A model generated the notes under the pieces. The model was not told the origin of the DNA and searched no databases. It worked only from the letters and a program-made list of their open reading frames with translations. Shown one piece after another: positions 29,276-38,847 of a stretch of 64,000 nt of DNA (position 1 is its first letter; each line of letters begins with the position of its first letter). Source of the DNA: Candidatus Methylopumilus rimovensis. Its GTDB lineage: Bacteria; Pseudomonadota; Gammaproteobacteria; Burkholderiales; Methylophilaceae. Both the position numbers and the translations under genes were made by a program. The DNA lies in the NCBI RefSeq assembly GCF_006364615.1, contig NZ_CP040986.1, positions 248,001-312,000 of the forward strand. Direction: 5' to 3'.

Positions 29276-31945
29276 ATGTTAAAGACCATTGTTAAGAATT
29301 TATTTGGAAGCAGAAACGATCGACTCCTTAAAGAGTATGGTAAAAAAGTTCAGCAAATAAATTCGTTAGAAGAAGCAATTAAAAAGCTGAGTGACACCGC
29401 TCTAAAGGCTAAAACTTCAGAATTTAAAAAACGTCTTAGTGAAGGACAAAAACTAGATGATTTGCTTGTTGAGGCTTTTGCTGTCGTAAGAGAAGCGAGT
29501 CGACGTGTATTAGAAATGCGTCATTTTGATGTGCAACTTATGGGCGGTATGGCCCTTCATGATGGAAAAATTTCAGAAATGCGGACGGGTGAAGGTAAGA
29601 CACTTGTTGCTACATTACCAACATATCTTAATGCCCTTGAAGGCAAAGGCGTTCACGTTATTACAGTTAATGATTATCTTGCAAAACGAGATGCGGAGTG
29701 GATGGGTCAAATATATAGATTCCTAGGCCTAGAAGTCGGTATTAATTTGTCTAGCATTTCAAGTGAGGAGAAGAAAAAAGCTTATCAAGCTGATATCACT
29801 TATGGCACCAATAATGAATTTGGTTTTGATTACTTAAGAGACAACATGATCTTCTCTAAAGAAGAGCGTGTTCAGAGAAAATTACATTACGGTTTGGTTG
29901 ATGAAGTTGACTCAATCTTAATTGATGAGGCAAGAACACCTCTCATTATTTCAGGACAAGCTGAAGATAACGTCGATCTTTATACAAAGATTAATTTAGT
30001 AGTAGCCAAACTTTCAAGACAAAAAACTGAAGAAGAAAATGGCGACTACTGGGTAGATGAAAAAGCACATCAAGTAGTTCTTTCAGAAAGTGGCCATGAG
30101 AATGTAGAGCAGCTATTAATTAACGCAGGATTATTATCTGAACAATCAAGCTTATATGATGCAACTAATATTTCACTTGTCCATCATATTAACGCCTCAT
30201 TAAAAGCAAGGAACCTCTTCAATAAAGATCAGCATTATGTGGTGCGAGATAACAGCATCATTATTGTTGATGAGTTTACAGGAAGAATGATGCCGGGCCG
30301 CAGATGGTCAGAAGGCATTCATCAAGCTGTTGAGGCTAAAGAAGGTGTTGAAATACAAAAAGAAAATCAAACACTCGCTTCTATTACATTCCAAAATTAT
30401 TTTAGGATGTATCAAAAGTTATCTGGGATGACAGGTACAGCTGATACGGAGGCTTATGAATTTAGTCAAATTTACGGATTAGAAACTATTATTATCCCCC
30501 CTCACAGAACGACTCAAAGAAAAGACATGATGGATAAAGTGTATCGCACTTCTCAAGAGCGATATGCTGCAGTGATTGAAGATATTAAAGCGTGTCAAAA
30601 AATCGAGCAGCCAGTTTTGGTAGGCACTACGTCAATTGAAAATTCAGAGCTTATTTCTGCATTACTTACAAAAGCAAAATTAAAGCATCAGGTATTGAAT
30701 GCAAAACATCATGAAAAAGAAGCACATATTATTGCGCAAGCAGGGCGTCCAGGTATGATTACTATCGCAACTAATATGGCCGGCCGGGGAACGGATATTG
30801 TGCTGGGCGGAAGTATTGAAGCTGATATTCATGAAATTAAATTAAACGACAAATTAACTGAAAGTAAAAAAGAAAAAGAAATTAAAGCGCTTAAAGACGC
30901 ATGGAAAGAGCAGAATAGCTTGGTAGTTAAAGCAGGCGGGCTTCATATTATTGGCACTGAAAGACACGAATCAAGACGTGTGGACAATCAGCTCAGAGGC
31001 CGCGCAGGTAGGCAGGGAGATCCAGGATCTAGTCGATTCTATTTATCTCTAGAGGATTCATTATTAAGAATTTTTGCATCTGATCGCGTCTCAGCTATTA
31101 TGGAAAAGCTTAAGATGCCAGAAGGTGAAGCTATTGAGCATTCATGGGTAACAAAAGCTATTGAAAATGCGCAAAGGAAAGTGGAAGGGCGTAATTTTGA
31201 CATTAGAAAACAGTTGCTTGAATACGATGATGTTGCAAACGATCAAAGAAAAGTAATTTATGAACAAAGAAATGAATTGCTTGATTCTGATCAAACGGCA
31301 GAAACAATCGCTGCGATGAGAGCAGATGTTCTTCGTGATCTCATGCAAGGACATATCCCTCCAGGCAGCATGGAAGATATGTGGGATATTCCATCTTTAG
31401 AGAAAATTTTAGTTTCTGATTATGGTTTAAATCTTTCTATTAAAGCATGGGTTGATAAAGAACCTCAAATTGATATAGAAGAGATTTATGAGAGAGTCAT
31501 TACCTTCGCTAATAAGCAATATCAGGAAAAAGAATCTTTAGTTGGCAAAGATACTATTCGGCATTTCGAAAAAACAGTGATGTTACAAAGTATTGATCAC
31601 CACTGGAGGGAACATTTGTCATCTCTTGATCATTTAAGACAAGGCATACATTTACGCTCTTATGCGCAAAAAAATCCTAAGCAAGAATATAAAAAAGAGG
31701 CATTTGAATTATTTGGATATCTTTTAGATACAGTCAAGACTGAAGTCACTCGCATTACTATGGTAGTAAAAATAAAGAATGAGGCTGAAGTCAACGAGAT
31801 TGATGAAAAAAATAAAGATGAAATTAAAAAATCATCCAGAAAAAAAGAAGATGCAACAAATACTTTTCCTAAAGTTGGTAGAAATGATCCATGCCCTTGC
31901 GGAAGCAATAAAAAATATAAACAATGTCACGGCACTTTAGACTAA
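29276..31945 (+). CDS. secA: Preprotein translocase ATPase SecA
   Basis: SecA is the motor ATPase that drives preproteins through SecYEG. The 889-residue protein has Walker [11 protein letters not shown], the DEAD-type [20 protein letters not shown], the cross-linking domain, [14 protein letters not shown], the arginine finger [29 protein letters not shown], the helical scaffold/wing domains, and a C-terminal zinc motif [14 protein letters not shown] that binds SecB and lipids. The length is normal for proteobacteria. SecD, SecF and YajC partners are encoded about 17-19 kb downstream on the other strand. Confidence 0.98.
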   Translation: MLKTIVKNLFGSRNDRLLKEYGKKVQQINSLEEAIKKLSDTALKAKTSEFKKRLSEGQKLDDLLVEAFAVVREASRRVLEMRHFDVQLMGGMALHDGKISEMRTGEGKTLVATLPTYLNALEGKGVHVITVNDYLAKRDAEWMGQIYRFLGLEVGINLSSISSEEKKKAYQADITYGTNNEFGFDYLRDNMIFSKEERVQRKLHYGLVDEVDSILIDEARTPLIISGQAEDNVDLYTKINLVVAKLSRQKTEEENGDYWVDEKAHQVVLSESGHENVEQLLINAGLLSEQSSLYDATNISLVHHINASLKARNLFNKDQHYVVRDNSIIIVDEFTGRMMPGRRWSEGIHQAVEAKEGVEIQKENQTLASITFQNYFRMYQKLSGMTGTADTEAYEFSQIYGLETIIIPPHRTTQRKDMMDKVYRTSQERYAAVIEDIKACQKIEQPVLVGTTSIENSELISALLTKAKLKHQVLNAKHHEKEAHIIAQAGRPGMITIATNMAGRGTDIVLGGSIEADIHEIKLNDKLTESKKEKEIKALKDAWKEQNSLVVKAGGLHIIGTERHESRRVDNQLRGRAGRQGDPGSSRFYLSLEDSLLRIFASDRVSAIMEKLKMPEGEAIEHSWVTKAIENAQRKVEGRNFDIRKQLLEYDDVANDQRKVIYEQRNELLDSDQTAETIAAMRADVLRDLMQGHIPPGSMEDMWDIPSLEKILVSDYGLNLSIKAWVDKEPQIDIEEIYERVITFANKQYQEKESLVGKDTIRHFEKTVMLQSIDHHWREHLSSLDHLRQGIHLRSYAQKNPKQEYKKEAFELFGYLLDTVKTEVTRITMVVKIKNEAEVNEIDEKNKDEIKKSSRKKEDATNTFPKVGRNDPCPCGSNKKYKQCHGTLD

Positions 31946-31963
31946 TTAAGGAGGTTTATTATT

Positions 31964-32137
31964 TTGATTGAATCTCCCTGTATTGGCGTTTGCAGCATTA
32001 ATAAAGAGCATCAGTTTTGTGAGGGCTGCTTTAGAAGTGAAGATGAAATTTCTGAATGGATCACATTAAGTGATGATCAAAAAAAAGAGATTAATCAATT
32101 AGCAACTCAAAGACAGATTAATCTTATTTCGTTTTAA
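31964..32137 (+). CDS. DUF1289-family small cysteine protein (57 aa)
   Basis: A 57-residue ORF with TTG start at 31964 is preceded by a perfect AAGGAGGT ribosome site at 31948-31955, 8 bases upstream. The product carries the DUF1289 signature SPCIGVCSINKEHQFCEGCFRSEDEISEW, written here as SPCIGVC, FCEGCFRS and EISEW, with four conserved cysteines that could bind a metal or Fe-S. The function of DUF1289 proteins is unknown. It follows secA by 18 bp and its stop abuts the convergent nth stop. Short length and the TTG start make it easy to miss. Confidence 0.88.
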   Translation: MIESPCIGVCSINKEHQFCEGCFRSEDEISEWITLSDDQKKEINQLATQRQINLISF

Positions 32138-32770
32138 TTAATAATTTTTTTTCTTATACTCACATAAATCATTGATCACACACCTGCTACATTTTGGAAG
32201 TCTTGCTGTGCAGGTATACCTCCCATGAAGAATCAATAAATGGTGTGCATCTTTTAAAAACTCTTTTGGTGTAACTTTCATCAATTTTTTTTCTACTTGA
32301 AGTACATTTTCACCTGGCGCAATATTTATTCGATTTGAAATTCTAAATATATGCGTATCAACTGCAATCGCTGGCTCATTAAAAATTGTATTTAAAATAA
32401 CGTTGGCTGTTTTTCTTCCAACACCAGGAAGTGCTTCTAGTAACAATCGATCATGAGGCACCTCGCCTTTAAATTTGACATGAATAATTTTAGCGGTTTC
32501 AAGTATGTTTTTAGCTTTTGTTTTATAGAGTCCAATAGTTTTTATACAAGATTCAATATCGCTTAATTGCATTTGGGCGAGTTGTTTTGCATTAGATGCT
32601 TTATTAAATAGTAACAAGGTGGCTTTATTGACTGATTTATCAGTCGCCTGTGCAGATAAAATAACTGCAATGAGGAGCTGAAAAGGCGTTTGATAGTTAA
32701 GTTCGGTGGTGGGATTGGGTGTATTTTTTGATAGCGCTTCAAAAATTTTAAACCGCTTCTGAGGGTTCAT
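32138..32770 (-). CDS. nth: Endonuclease III (DNA glycosylase/AP lyase)
   Basis: Nth removes oxidised pyrimidines and nicks abasic sites. The 210-residue protein has the helix-hairpin-helix LPGVGRKTANVILN with the catalytic Lys, the catalytic Asp in AVDTHIFRISNR, and the four Cys of the C-terminal [4Fe-4S] loop (CTARLPKCSRCVINDLC). It is the last gene of the rnf run, an arrangement also known in gammaproteobacteria (rsx-nth). It sits 9 bp downstream of rnfE. Confidence 0.97.
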   Translation of the reverse strand: MNPQKRFKIFEALSKNTPNPTTELNYQTPFQLLIAVILSAQATDKSVNKATLLLFNKASNAKQLAQMQLSDIESCIKTIGLYKTKAKNILETAKIIHVKFKGEVPHDRLLLEALPGVGRKTANVILNTIFNEPAIAVDTHIFRISNRINIAPGENVLQVEKKLMKVTPKEFLKDAHHLLILHGRYTCTARLPKCSRCVINDLCEYKKKNY

Positions 32771-32779
32771 AAAAATTAA

Positions 32780-33409
32780 TTAACGTGCTTCGATGCGGTT
32801 TTTTAGTGCAATAAGACAAGCTAAACCAATAAAGGCTCCAGGAGGAAGGATAGCCAAAAGAAAGCCATTGTAATCTCCAAAAAAATGAAGCACTAAATTA
32901 CTTGCTGAAGGCCCTAAAATAAGATCAATGCCAGACAACAAAGTGCCTTTGCCGAAGAACTCTCTTAACCCCCCAAGAAGAGTTAAAACCATCGCCAATC
33001 CAAGACCCATAAAAAGACCATCATAAAATGAAGGCGTAGTTTCGTTCTTTGCGGCGAAAGACTCAACGCGAGCCAGAACAATACAATTAGTGACAATCAA
33101 TGGAATAAATATCCCCAAAGCTTTATAAAGGGGTTGAATGAAAGCATGAATACTGAAGTCAATAATTGTTACAAGCGAGGCTATGATAAGAATAAAAACT
33201 GGGACTCTAATTTCGGTTGGTATAAATTTACGAATAGGTGATACTGAAGCATTTGATACAGCCATCACAATTGCTGTGGCAATACCAAGGCTTAATCCAT
33301 TGATCATAGAGGTTGTGACCGCCAGAGTTGGACATAATCCGAGAAGCTGAACTACACCGGGATTTTGTTTCCAAAACCCATCCAATGCAATTTTTTTAAT
33401 ATCACTCAT
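32780..33409 (-). CDS. rnfE: Rnf electron transport complex subunit E
   Basis: RnfE is one of the two homologous membrane subunits (with RnfA) of the ferredoxin:NAD+ oxidoreductase/Rsx complex. The 209-residue protein has six hydrophobic helices with family segments FWKQNPGVVQLLGLCPTLAVT, IVTNCIVLARVESFAAKNE and a glycine-rich LGLAMVLTLLGGLREFFGKGTL. The TNC cysteine in the paired helices is a ligand of the intramembrane Fe-S site in this family. Its ATG overlaps the rnfG stop by 4 bp. Confidence 0.95.
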   Translation of the reverse strand: MSDIKKIALDGFWKQNPGVVQLLGLCPTLAVTTSMINGLSLGIATAIVMAVSNASVSPIRKFIPTEIRVPVFILIIASLVTIIDFSIHAFIQPLYKALGIFIPLIVTNCIVLARVESFAAKNETTPSFYDGLFMGLGLAMVLTLLGGLREFFGKGTLLSGIDLILGPSASNLVLHFFGDYNGFLLAILPPGAFIGLACLIALKNRIEAR

Positions 33410-34029
33410 GATGTGAATAACCTTTTTTTATTTTCTTTTGAGTAAAGAAGACACTTGTAGGTAGATTTGATGACAGCACGAGGCGTGATTGTCGCTCCAG
33501 AGATGTAATCAAAATCACCCCCATCTTTTTTAACAGCCCATTGTTTTTCACTTACTTTATCCAAAGACTTTAGATTAAAATTTTTAATCCACTGACTTTT
33601 ATCTATTTCAATATAGTCTCCCAAGCCAGGGGTTTCTTTGTGAGTAATTACTCTTACACCTAATATTTTATCTTCTTGATCAATCCCCACGAGTGTTTTG
33701 ATTTCACCGCTATAGCCATCGGGGGCGACAGCTTCAATAATGACCGCAATCACTTGGTTGTTTTTCTTTGCTCGATAGACATCAATATTCTTTTTATTTC
33801 CCAAAAGAGGACTAGGCTCAACGGAAATAGTATCTTTCACAAGATTGTTGTCATATAAATCTGCGGGAATTACTTGATTTAAGAATATGCGTTTTGCTCT
33901 AGCATCACTCTCATCAATAGGTGATTTCGTAATGAAATAAAAAACACTTAAAGCAGTTGAAGCCGCTAAAGAAAAAATAATCATAGTTGCTGCAGTAGTA
34001 GATATTTTTTTTAAATGATCTTTAAACAT
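33406..34029 (-). CDS. rnfG: Rnf electron transport complex subunit G (flavoprotein)
   Basis: RnfG is a periplasm-facing single-span subunit carrying a covalent FMN. The protein has a transmembrane helix near its N-terminus (ATMIIFSLAASTALSVFYFI), a middle domain with GYSGEIKTLVGID and TPGLGDYI, and the SGATITPRAV motif whose Thr takes FMN through a phosphoester bond. I choose ATG at 34029 (207 residues), just after the rnfD stop; a TTG at 34047 would overlap rnfD by 14 bp and adds six residues with no support. Confidence 0.93.
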   Translation of the reverse strand: MFKDHLKKISTTAATMIIFSLAASTALSVFYFITKSPIDESDARAKRIFLNQVIPADLYDNNLVKDTISVEPSPLLGNKKNIDVYRAKKNNQVIAVIIEAVAPDGYSGEIKTLVGIDQEDKILGVRVITHKETPGLGDYIEIDKSQWIKNFNLKSLDKVSEKQWAVKKDGGDFDYISGATITPRAVIKSTYKCLLYSKENKKRLFTS

Positions 34030-34033
34030 ATAT

Positions 34034-35053
34034 TTATTTATGACCAAAAATTCTTGGCTGTGTAAGGCTATCTATGAGTGGCGCACAAATATTGAATAGC
34101 AATACAGCAAATGCAATCCCTTCTGGGTAACCACCAAAAATTCGAATTATGAAAACTAATAAGGCTATACCTACACCAAAATAAATTTTTCCTTTAGGTG
34201 TTGTGGGTGCGCTAACTGGATCGGTAATGATAAAAAAAGCACAAAGCATGCTTCCGCCACTCATAATATGAAAGAGTGGAGATGCGAATGTATCTGGCGC
34301 TAAAACATTAAACAGCAATGCCGTTAAAAATAAAGTCGACAAGAAGGCAACAGGTAAATGCCATGAAATAATCTTCTCTTTAAGTAAATAAAGACCTCCA
34401 GCAAGATAACCTAAATTAATTAACTCAAGCCCTCTGCCTCCAATAAAGCCAAAAATTTTGTCTTGTTGAATTGTGTTTAATGGCTGATTCAAAGTGAGCT
34501 GGGTTTTAATGTAATCAAGAGGTGTGGCAGAGCTCATTGCATCGAGTGTTTCTTTTGGTAATAAATTACTATTAAAAATAACTCTAATCTGATCAAGCCA
34601 GTCAGAAGGGGAAGCCATAAGATTATTAGGCATTTGCCAGTGCGTCATGATAGAGGGAAAAGAGATTAGTAAGATAGCGTATCCCACCATCGCTGGATTA
34701 AATAAGTTGTAACCCAATCCACCATAAACATGTTTGCCAAAAGTAATGCAAAGTAATGTGCCTAAAACAATAATCCACCAAGGCGCTATTGATGGGATAG
34801 ATAAAGCAAGAAGCCAGGCAGTGACAAGTCCGCTGCCATCTAAAATGAATGGCTTAATCGGTAGTTTTCTTATGGCAAGAATTACACTTTCAGTCATTAT
34901 GACGGTAAGAGAAGCCAAAAGGATATTAACAATGACGCCTAAGCCAAATACATAAACATATAAAGCTATGCCAGGAATAAGCGCGAGTAGGACTTTGAGC
35001 ATAATGGTGCTTACTGAAGGCGCGTTAACAATATAAGGCGATCTATTTTCCAT
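34034..35053 (-). CDS. rnfD: Rnf electron transport complex subunit D
   Basis: RnfD is the NqrB-related integral membrane subunit with a covalent FMN, central to ion movement by the complex. The 339-residue protein has about nine helices. Recognisable parts are LDGSGLVTAWLLALSIP, FGKHVYGGLGYNLFNPAMVGYA, the flavin-attachment segment SSATPLDYIKT with its Thr, and ITDPVSAPTTPKGKI. It lies 1 bp downstream of rnfC. One of the usual glycines in SGATPL is Ser here, which keeps the modified Thr. Confidence 0.95.
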   Translation of the reverse strand: MENRSPYIVNAPSVSTIMLKVLLALIPGIALYVYVFGLGVIVNILLASLTVIMTESVILAIRKLPIKPFILDGSGLVTAWLLALSIPSIAPWWIIVLGTLLCITFGKHVYGGLGYNLFNPAMVGYAILLISFPSIMTHWQMPNNLMASPSDWLDQIRVIFNSNLLPKETLDAMSSATPLDYIKTQLTLNQPLNTIQQDKIFGFIGGRGLELINLGYLAGGLYLLKEKIISWHLPVAFLSTLFLTALLFNVLAPDTFASPLFHIMSGGSMLCAFFIITDPVSAPTTPKGKIYFGVGIALLVFIIRIFGGYPEGIAFAVLLFNICAPLIDSLTQPRIFGHK

Positions 35054-35054
35054 A

Positions 35055-36578
35055 TTAGTTTTTTACATTTTCTTGTTGGTTTTGTTTGACTCTTTCCATC
35101 GCTGCAGCAATGGTTGATTTTTTCTCATCCTCAGCTTGCTTCTCTTGAGCCCCTAAAGCTTTTTGCGCATTTCTTTCAGCACGTTCTTTTTTTTCTCTTT
35201 CTATTCTTGCAAGTCTAAATTCATTTCTTTCTCTAGCTGTATTTGCAGCTTCTTTTGATTTATCCTGGGCAATAATTTCACTTTTTGCGTACCTATAAAA
35301 TTGTACAAGCGGAATATTACTTGGACAAACATAAGTACAGCATCCACATTCAATACAATCGAATAAATTGTACTCCCTCGCTTTTTCAAGCTGAGAAGAC
35401 TTTGAGAACCAATATAATTCTTGAGGTTGTAAGTTGACTGGGCAGGCATCCGCACATCTTGCACACCGAATACAAGGCATTACAGGCTTTGGATCTGGAA
35501 ACAATTCTGGAGAACTTTCGATGACACAATTCATTGCTTTTGTGACTGGCACATGAATTGATGGCAAATCAAATCCCATCATAGGGCCGCCCATAATAAA
35601 TTTTTTTGGTTTGCTTGAAGAGCCTCCCGCAGCATTGATTAAGTCTGATAAAGGCGTTCCAAATAAAACTTCAAAATTTTGAGGGGTTTTGACAGCTCCT
35701 GTAATTGTTACAATTCGACTGATCGATGGTTCACCCAACTCAAGGTATCTATAGATAGCCGCTACCGTAGCCACATTAAATACTTGAATTCCTAGATCTA
35801 CAGAGCGCTTTTCCTTTGGAACTTCTATCCCCATTAAGAGATAAATGAGTCTTTTTGCATCGCCACTTGGATAAAGGGTGGGCACCACTTTAATTTCAAC
35901 CGTTGTTTTTTGAGCGGCTTTTTTTAGTGCCTCATAAGATTCAATTTTATTATCTTCGATACCAACTACACACTTTTCTGCACCAAGGATAGTTTGCGTA
36001 ATGAGAGCACCTTGGATAATTTCATCAGCTCTTTCTCTCATTAACATATCATCACATGTAATGAATGGTTCGCACTCGGCAGCATTGATGACTAATGTAT
36101 GGATGGTTTGATTTTGATTAATCTTTAATTTCATGTGCGTTGGAAATACTGCGCCACCTAAGCCAACAATACCCGACTGTGCCAATGCTTCAATTAATTG
36201 AGCCCTATCTATTTTTTTCCACGAGATAGGTTTTTTTTCAATCCAGGTATCTTCGAAGTCTGGTTCAATCGTGATACAAAAATCAGGTAGGCCTGATGGA
36301 TGAGGAAGGATTTCTTCGCTAATTTTTAGGATCTTTCCTGATGTGGGCGCATGAATAGAGGCGGAAATATTGCCATCAGCTTCAGCAATCATCTGGCCTT
36401 TCAGAACTTGATCGCCGGGTTTAACTTTAACTTTTGCAACGTGACCTACATGTTGTCTAAGTGGCAGTACTAATTTTTTTGGAATAGCTAATTTTGCAAT
36501 AGGAAGACGAGTGGATACACTTTTATTTTCATCTGGATGAACCCCGCCATTAAATTTAAAAATATTTCTTAATTGCAT
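35055..36578 (-). CDS. rnfC: Rnf electron transport complex subunit C
   Basis: RnfC is the peripheral NADH/flavin-side subunit. The 507-residue protein begins with the family N-terminus FKFNGGVHPDENK, a barrel-sandwich-like region, the NuoF-like GLGGAVFPTHMKL and NAAECEPFITCDDMLM segments, a SLBB domain, and two [4Fe-4S] motifs, CIRCARCADACPVN and CIECGCCTYVCPSN. A charged Lys/Glu-rich tail of about 70 residues follows. I use ATG at 36578 because it matches the family start and leaves a 10-bp gap to rnfB; a start 26 codons upstream would run through the rnfB 3' end. Confidence 0.95.
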   Translation of the reverse strand: MQLRNIFKFNGGVHPDENKSVSTRLPIAKLAIPKKLVLPLRQHVGHVAKVKVKPGDQVLKGQMIAEADGNISASIHAPTSGKILKISEEILPHPSGLPDFCITIEPDFEDTWIEKKPISWKKIDRAQLIEALAQSGIVGLGGAVFPTHMKLKINQNQTIHTLVINAAECEPFITCDDMLMRERADEIIQGALITQTILGAEKCVVGIEDNKIESYEALKKAAQKTTVEIKVVPTLYPSGDAKRLIYLLMGIEVPKEKRSVDLGIQVFNVATVAAIYRYLELGEPSISRIVTITGAVKTPQNFEVLFGTPLSDLINAAGGSSSKPKKFIMGGPMMGFDLPSIHVPVTKAMNCVIESSPELFPDPKPVMPCIRCARCADACPVNLQPQELYWFSKSSQLEKAREYNLFDCIECGCCTYVCPSNIPLVQFYRYAKSEIIAQDKSKEAANTARERNEFRLARIEREKKERAERNAQKALGAQEKQAEDEKKSTIAAAMERVKQNQQENVKN

Positions 36579-36588
36579 AATAAACGCG

Positions 36589-37146
36589 TTAAGCCTTCTG
36601 AGCTTTTTGAATGTTATAGATAGGATATTTCCATTTCCATGATTCTGAATTTTCAAGAACAGGTTCCATCGTTATGCAATCCACCGGGCATGGTGGCAAG
36701 CATAATTCGCAACCCGTGCACTCACTTGCAATAATCGTATGCATTTGTTTTGCAGCGCCTAAAATGGCGTCCACTGGACAAGCTTGAATACATAAAGTAC
36801 ATCCAATACAAGTTGACTCATCGATTAAAGCAACCGACTTTGGTTTTTGAATGCCATGTTCTTCATTAAGAGGTTTAAATTCTACGCCCATTAATTCCGC
36901 TAAAGCTTTGGCGCCAGCATCACCTCCTGGTGGGCATTGGTTTATATCAGCTTCACCTTTCGCAATGGCAGTAGCATATGGTTTACAACCGGGATAACCA
37001 CATTGACCACATTGTGTTTGGGGAAGAATGGCGTCAATTCTTGCAACCATAGGATCGCCATCTACTTTAAATTTAATAGCAGAATAGCCTAGGACCAATC
37101 CTAAAAGGATGGCAAGAAAAATCATCACAAAGAGTGCGGTAATCAT
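36589..37146 (-). CDS. rnfB: Rnf electron transport complex subunit B (ferredoxin-type)
   Basis: RnfB is the membrane-anchored iron-sulfur subunit that accepts electrons from ferredoxin. The 185-residue protein has an N-terminal transmembrane helix, the four-Cys domain [15 protein letters not shown] with a later NQCPPGG, and two bacterial ferredoxin motifs, [14 protein letters not shown] and [14 protein letters not shown]. The number of clusters matches the short proteobacterial RnfB class. It is directly adjacent to rnfA with no gap. Confidence 0.96.
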   Translation of the reverse strand: MITALFVMIFLAILLGLVLGYSAIKFKVDGDPMVARIDAILPQTQCGQCGYPGCKPYATAIAKGEADINQCPPGGDAGAKALAELMGVEFKPLNEEHGIQKPKSVALIDESTCIGCTLCIQACPVDAILGAAKQMHTIIASECTGCELCLPPCPVDCITMEPVLENSESWKWKYPIYNIQKAQKA

Positions 37147-37728
37147 TTAACGATCTAAGCCCGCGAATCCCATAAAGGCGAGGCTCATAATGGAGGCTGT
37201 GACAAGCGCTATTGCTGTACCTTTAAATGGCAAAGGTATTTCAGCACCTTCTAGACGCTCTCTTAATGATGCAAATAAAATTAATACAATTGAAAATCCA
37301 ATGGCACCGCCTAATCCAAATAATGCCGATTCTATAAGTGTATGACTCGATTGCGCATTCAAAAGAGGGATCCCTAATACGGCACAATTAGTGGTTATAA
37401 GAGGCAGAAAAATACCTAACAATTGATAAAGCAATGGAAAGTTTTTTTCCATTAACATTTCAGTGAATTGAACAACGCCTGCGATCACCACTATAAATGA
37501 AAGTGTTCTTAAATAAATAAGATCATTAGGCTCTAGAAGATAATGATTAATTGCCCAGCTTGTCATTGAGCCTATGGTTAATACAAAAGCGGTAGCAGCA
37601 GACATGCTGATCGATGTTTCTAGTTTTTTAGATACACCCATGAAAGGGCATAGCCCTAAAATTTTAACTAAAACGATATTGTTGACCAATACCGTGCTGA
37701 TAATAATTAAGAAATAGTGTTGGATCAT
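37147..37728 (-). CDS. rnfA: Rnf electron transport complex subunit A
   Basis: RnfA is a six-helix membrane subunit homologous to RnfE and NqrE. The 193-residue protein starts with the family signature [22 protein letters not shown] and contains [13 protein letters not shown] with the Cys involved in the intramembrane iron-sulfur site. It is the first gene of rnfABCDG E-nth. A TTGACA-17-TATTTT promoter candidate lies about 30-60 bases upstream in the 240-bp gap shared with dapA. Confidence 0.95.
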   Translation of the reverse strand: MIQHYFLIIISTVLVNNIVLVKILGLCPFMGVSKKLETSISMSAATAFVLTIGSMTSWAINHYLLEPNDLIYLRTLSFIVVIAGVVQFTEMLMEKNFPLLYQLLGIFLPLITTNCAVLGIPLLNAQSSHTLIESALFGLGGAIGFSIVLILFASLRERLEGAEIPLPFKGTAIALVTASIMSLAFMGFAGLDR

Positions 37729-37757
37729 AAAGTTAAATTATACGTTTAAAATTGCCG

Positions 37758-37786
37758 AAAATACTTATAGCTCAAGCCTCTGTCAA
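37758..37786 (-). promoter_or_regulatory. Predicted promoter of the rnf operon
   Basis: Read on the minus strand, TTGACA (37786-37781) and TATTTT (37763-37758) are separated by 17 bases, a consensus-like sigma-70 arrangement ending about 30 bases before the rnfA ATG. The -35 element falls in the loop of an AAGCCTC / GAGGCTT inverted repeat (37774-37795), so a DNA-binding protein at that repeat would affect the promoter. Confidence 0.45.
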
Positions 37787-37868
37787 TTGAGGCTTTTGAA
37801 AGTTCAAGATCTTTTTTTGAGGTTAAAATATATCAATAGTTCTATATTACTTCAAAGAATAAACTTTT

Positions 37869-37884
37869 ATAGTTATATAACTAT
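37869..37884. promoter_or_regulatory. 16-bp perfect palindrome upstream of dapA
   Basis: ATAGTTATATAACTAT is a perfect palindrome located about 85-100 bases before the dapA ATG, in the 240-bp intergenic region between rnfA and dapA. It lies upstream of a TAAAAT sequence (37933-37938) that could be the dapA -10. AT-rich palindromes arise by chance in this base composition, so the operator role is only a possibility. Confidence 0.25.
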
Positions 37885-37968
37885 TATATATATAACAAAT
37901 GATCAATTTTTTTGGTGTTTAGCTATTTAAGTTAAAATAGCGGCTTTACTAAATTAATAGCCAATCTC

Positions 37969-38847
37969 ATGTCACCTCAAGGCAGTATTGTTGCAATTGT
38001 TACTCCAATGTTTCCTGACGGAAGTCTTGATATCCAAGCGCTGCATGGATTAATTGATTTTCATATTAATGAAGGTACGGATGGCATTGTCATTGTGGGA
38101 ACAACGGGTGAATCACCTACGGTTAATTGCGAAGAGCATTGTCAGCTTATTGAAACAACCGTTAAACACGTCAATAAAAGAATCCCAGTAATAGCTGGAA
38201 CAGGCGCTAACTCTACGCAAGAAGCTATCGATCTTACAAAAGAAGCAAAACGCCTTGGTGCAGATGCTTGTTTATTGGTGACACCTTATTACAACAAACC
38301 CAATCAAACAGGACTTTTTCAGCATTTTAGTAAAGTTGCAAATGAAGTTGCAATTGATCAAATTCTTTACAATGTACCTTCTAGAACAGGCTGTGACTTA
38401 AAGAACGATACCGTCTTAAAGTTAAGTAATATTACTAATATTGTAGGCATTAAAGATGCGACAGGAGATTTGACTCGAGGTATCGATCTTATTAAAAGAT
38501 TACCGTCTAATTTTTCAGTTTTAAGCGGTGATGATGCGACTGCTTTATCGCTTATGTTGCTCGGAGGTAAAGGTGTGATTTCTGTAACGGCAAATGTTGC
38601 GCCTAAATTAATGCATGAAATGTATGCTTGCGTCATTGCTAAACAAAACGAAAAAGCGATCGAGATTAATCAGCAATTGTTTTCACTTCACACTAATCTA
38701 TTTATAGAAGCTAATCCAATACCTGTAAAATGGGCATTAAAGACAATGGGTCTTATCAAAGAAGGTATTCGATTACCTTTAGTAGAACTTAGCACGGAGT
38801 ATCATAAAATTATTCAAACTGCCATGAAGGAAGCTCATATTCAATGA
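37969..38847 (+). CDS. dapA: 4-Hydroxy-tetrahydrodipicolinate synthase
   Basis: DapA condenses pyruvate with aspartate semialdehyde in lysine/diaminopimelate synthesis, supplying the meso-DAP added by MurE. The 292-residue TIM-barrel protein has GTTGESPTV, the YYNKPNQTGLFQHF loop, YNVPSRTGCDL with the catalytic Tyr, and the Schiff-base Lys in IVGIKDATGDL. The start is ATG at 37969. It overlaps bamC by 4 bp, the same dapA-bamC pairing as in E. coli. Confidence 0.97.
   Translation: MSPQGSIVAIVTPMFPDGSLDIQALHGLIDFHINEGTDGIVIVGTTGESPTVNCEEHCQLIETTVKHVNKRIPVIAGTGANSTQEAIDLTKEAKRLGADACLLVTPYYNKPNQTGLFQHFSKVANEVAIDQILYNVPSRTGCDLKNDTVLKLSNITNIVGIKDATGDLTRGIDLIKRLPSNFSVLSGDDATALSLMLLGGKGVISVTANVAPKLMHEMYACVIAKQNEKAIEINQQLFSLHTNLFIEANPIPVKWALKTMGLIKEGIRLPLVELSTEYHKIIQTAMKEAHIQ

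Noticed and set aside
36579-36656. 26-codon N-terminal extension of rnfC
   Set aside because: It lies inside the rnfB 3' end and does not match RnfC; the ATG at 36578 gives the family start.
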